Origin: Bacteroidales bacterium UBA6360
GTDB lineage: Bacteria > Bacteroidota > Bacteroidia > Bacteroidales > UBA932
Length of the DNA: 25,957 nucleotides
Reading direction: 5' to 3'
Assembly: GCA_002440085.1 (NCBI GenBank)
Contig: DJRM01000119.1
Coordinates: forward strand, 1 to 25,957
In this document: positions 25,911-25,957 of the stretch, one piece after another
How positions within the stretch are numbered: position 1 is the stretch's first letter
Layout of the letters: the number at the start of each line of letters is the position of its first letter
Made by a program: the position numbers and the translations under genes
The notes under the pieces: generated by a model
Database searches by the model: none
The model's input: only the letters and a program-made list of their open reading frames with translations
What the model was told of the DNA's origin: nothing

Positions 25911-25957
25911 ACTTTCTGTCGTTAAACTGAGAAGTTGTTTTAATTTTTTGTTCAGTT

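Overview
The window looks like a chromosomal segment of a gut-type Bacteroidales (phylum Bacteroidota). The evidence is a SusC/SusD pair, several fimbrillin-like lipoproteins, glycoside hydrolases carried as lipoproteins, and promoters of the Bacteroidetes type (TTTG ... TAnnTTTG). All 13 large proteins carry an export signal: ten have a lipobox cysteine, and three (SusC, the histidine phosphatase, the membrane regulator) have a signal peptidase I type leader. I saw no insertion sequence, integrase, CRISPR array, rRNA or phage gene.

Region 1 (1-12812, all leftward). A membrane-bound regulator (9876-11444) sits between a histidine-type phosphatase (11496-12812) and a five-gene unit. That unit reads, in transcription order: glycerophosphodiester phosphodiesterase lipoprotein (8529-9644), SusC (5501-8479), SusD (3724-5487), a beta-helix plus fimbrillin-like lipoprotein (1501-3681), and a fimbrillin-like plus beta-helix lipoprotein cut by the window edge (1-1487). 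There is no glycoside hydrolase or lyase in this SusCD unit. The enzymes on either side of the regulator both attack phosphate esters, so my best guess is a SusCD system for phosphodiester-containing or phosphorylated substrates. The last two genes carry the same two domain types in opposite order. The promoter of the unit has a run of eight G where a -33 element would be expected.

Region 2 (13000-21701). Two family GH3 enzymes are divergently transcribed from a 228-bp gap with recognisable promoters in both directions. The rightward one (BglX-like, 15460-17682) is followed by a GH78 alpha-L-rhamnosidase (17756-20374). A GH88 unsaturated uronyl hydrolase (20475-21701) runs toward it, and the two converge on a 14-bp hairpin that should terminate both. 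Together these enzymes could trim rhamnose, beta-linked glucose or xylose, and unsaturated uronic acid residues from plant-type oligosaccharides or glycosides. No polysaccharide lyase or SusCD is beside them here.

Region 3 (21702-25957, leftward). A tRNA-Ser(GCU) gene has its own promoter and terminator, and a 47-nt interrupted palindrome overlaps the promoter. It is followed by a three-gene surface-protein operon: a 731-aa fimbrillin-like lipoprotein ending in a Fibrobacter-type major paralogous (FISUMP) domain, a 56-aa protein with an eight-G run near its start, and a 480-aa fimbrillin-like lipoprotein.
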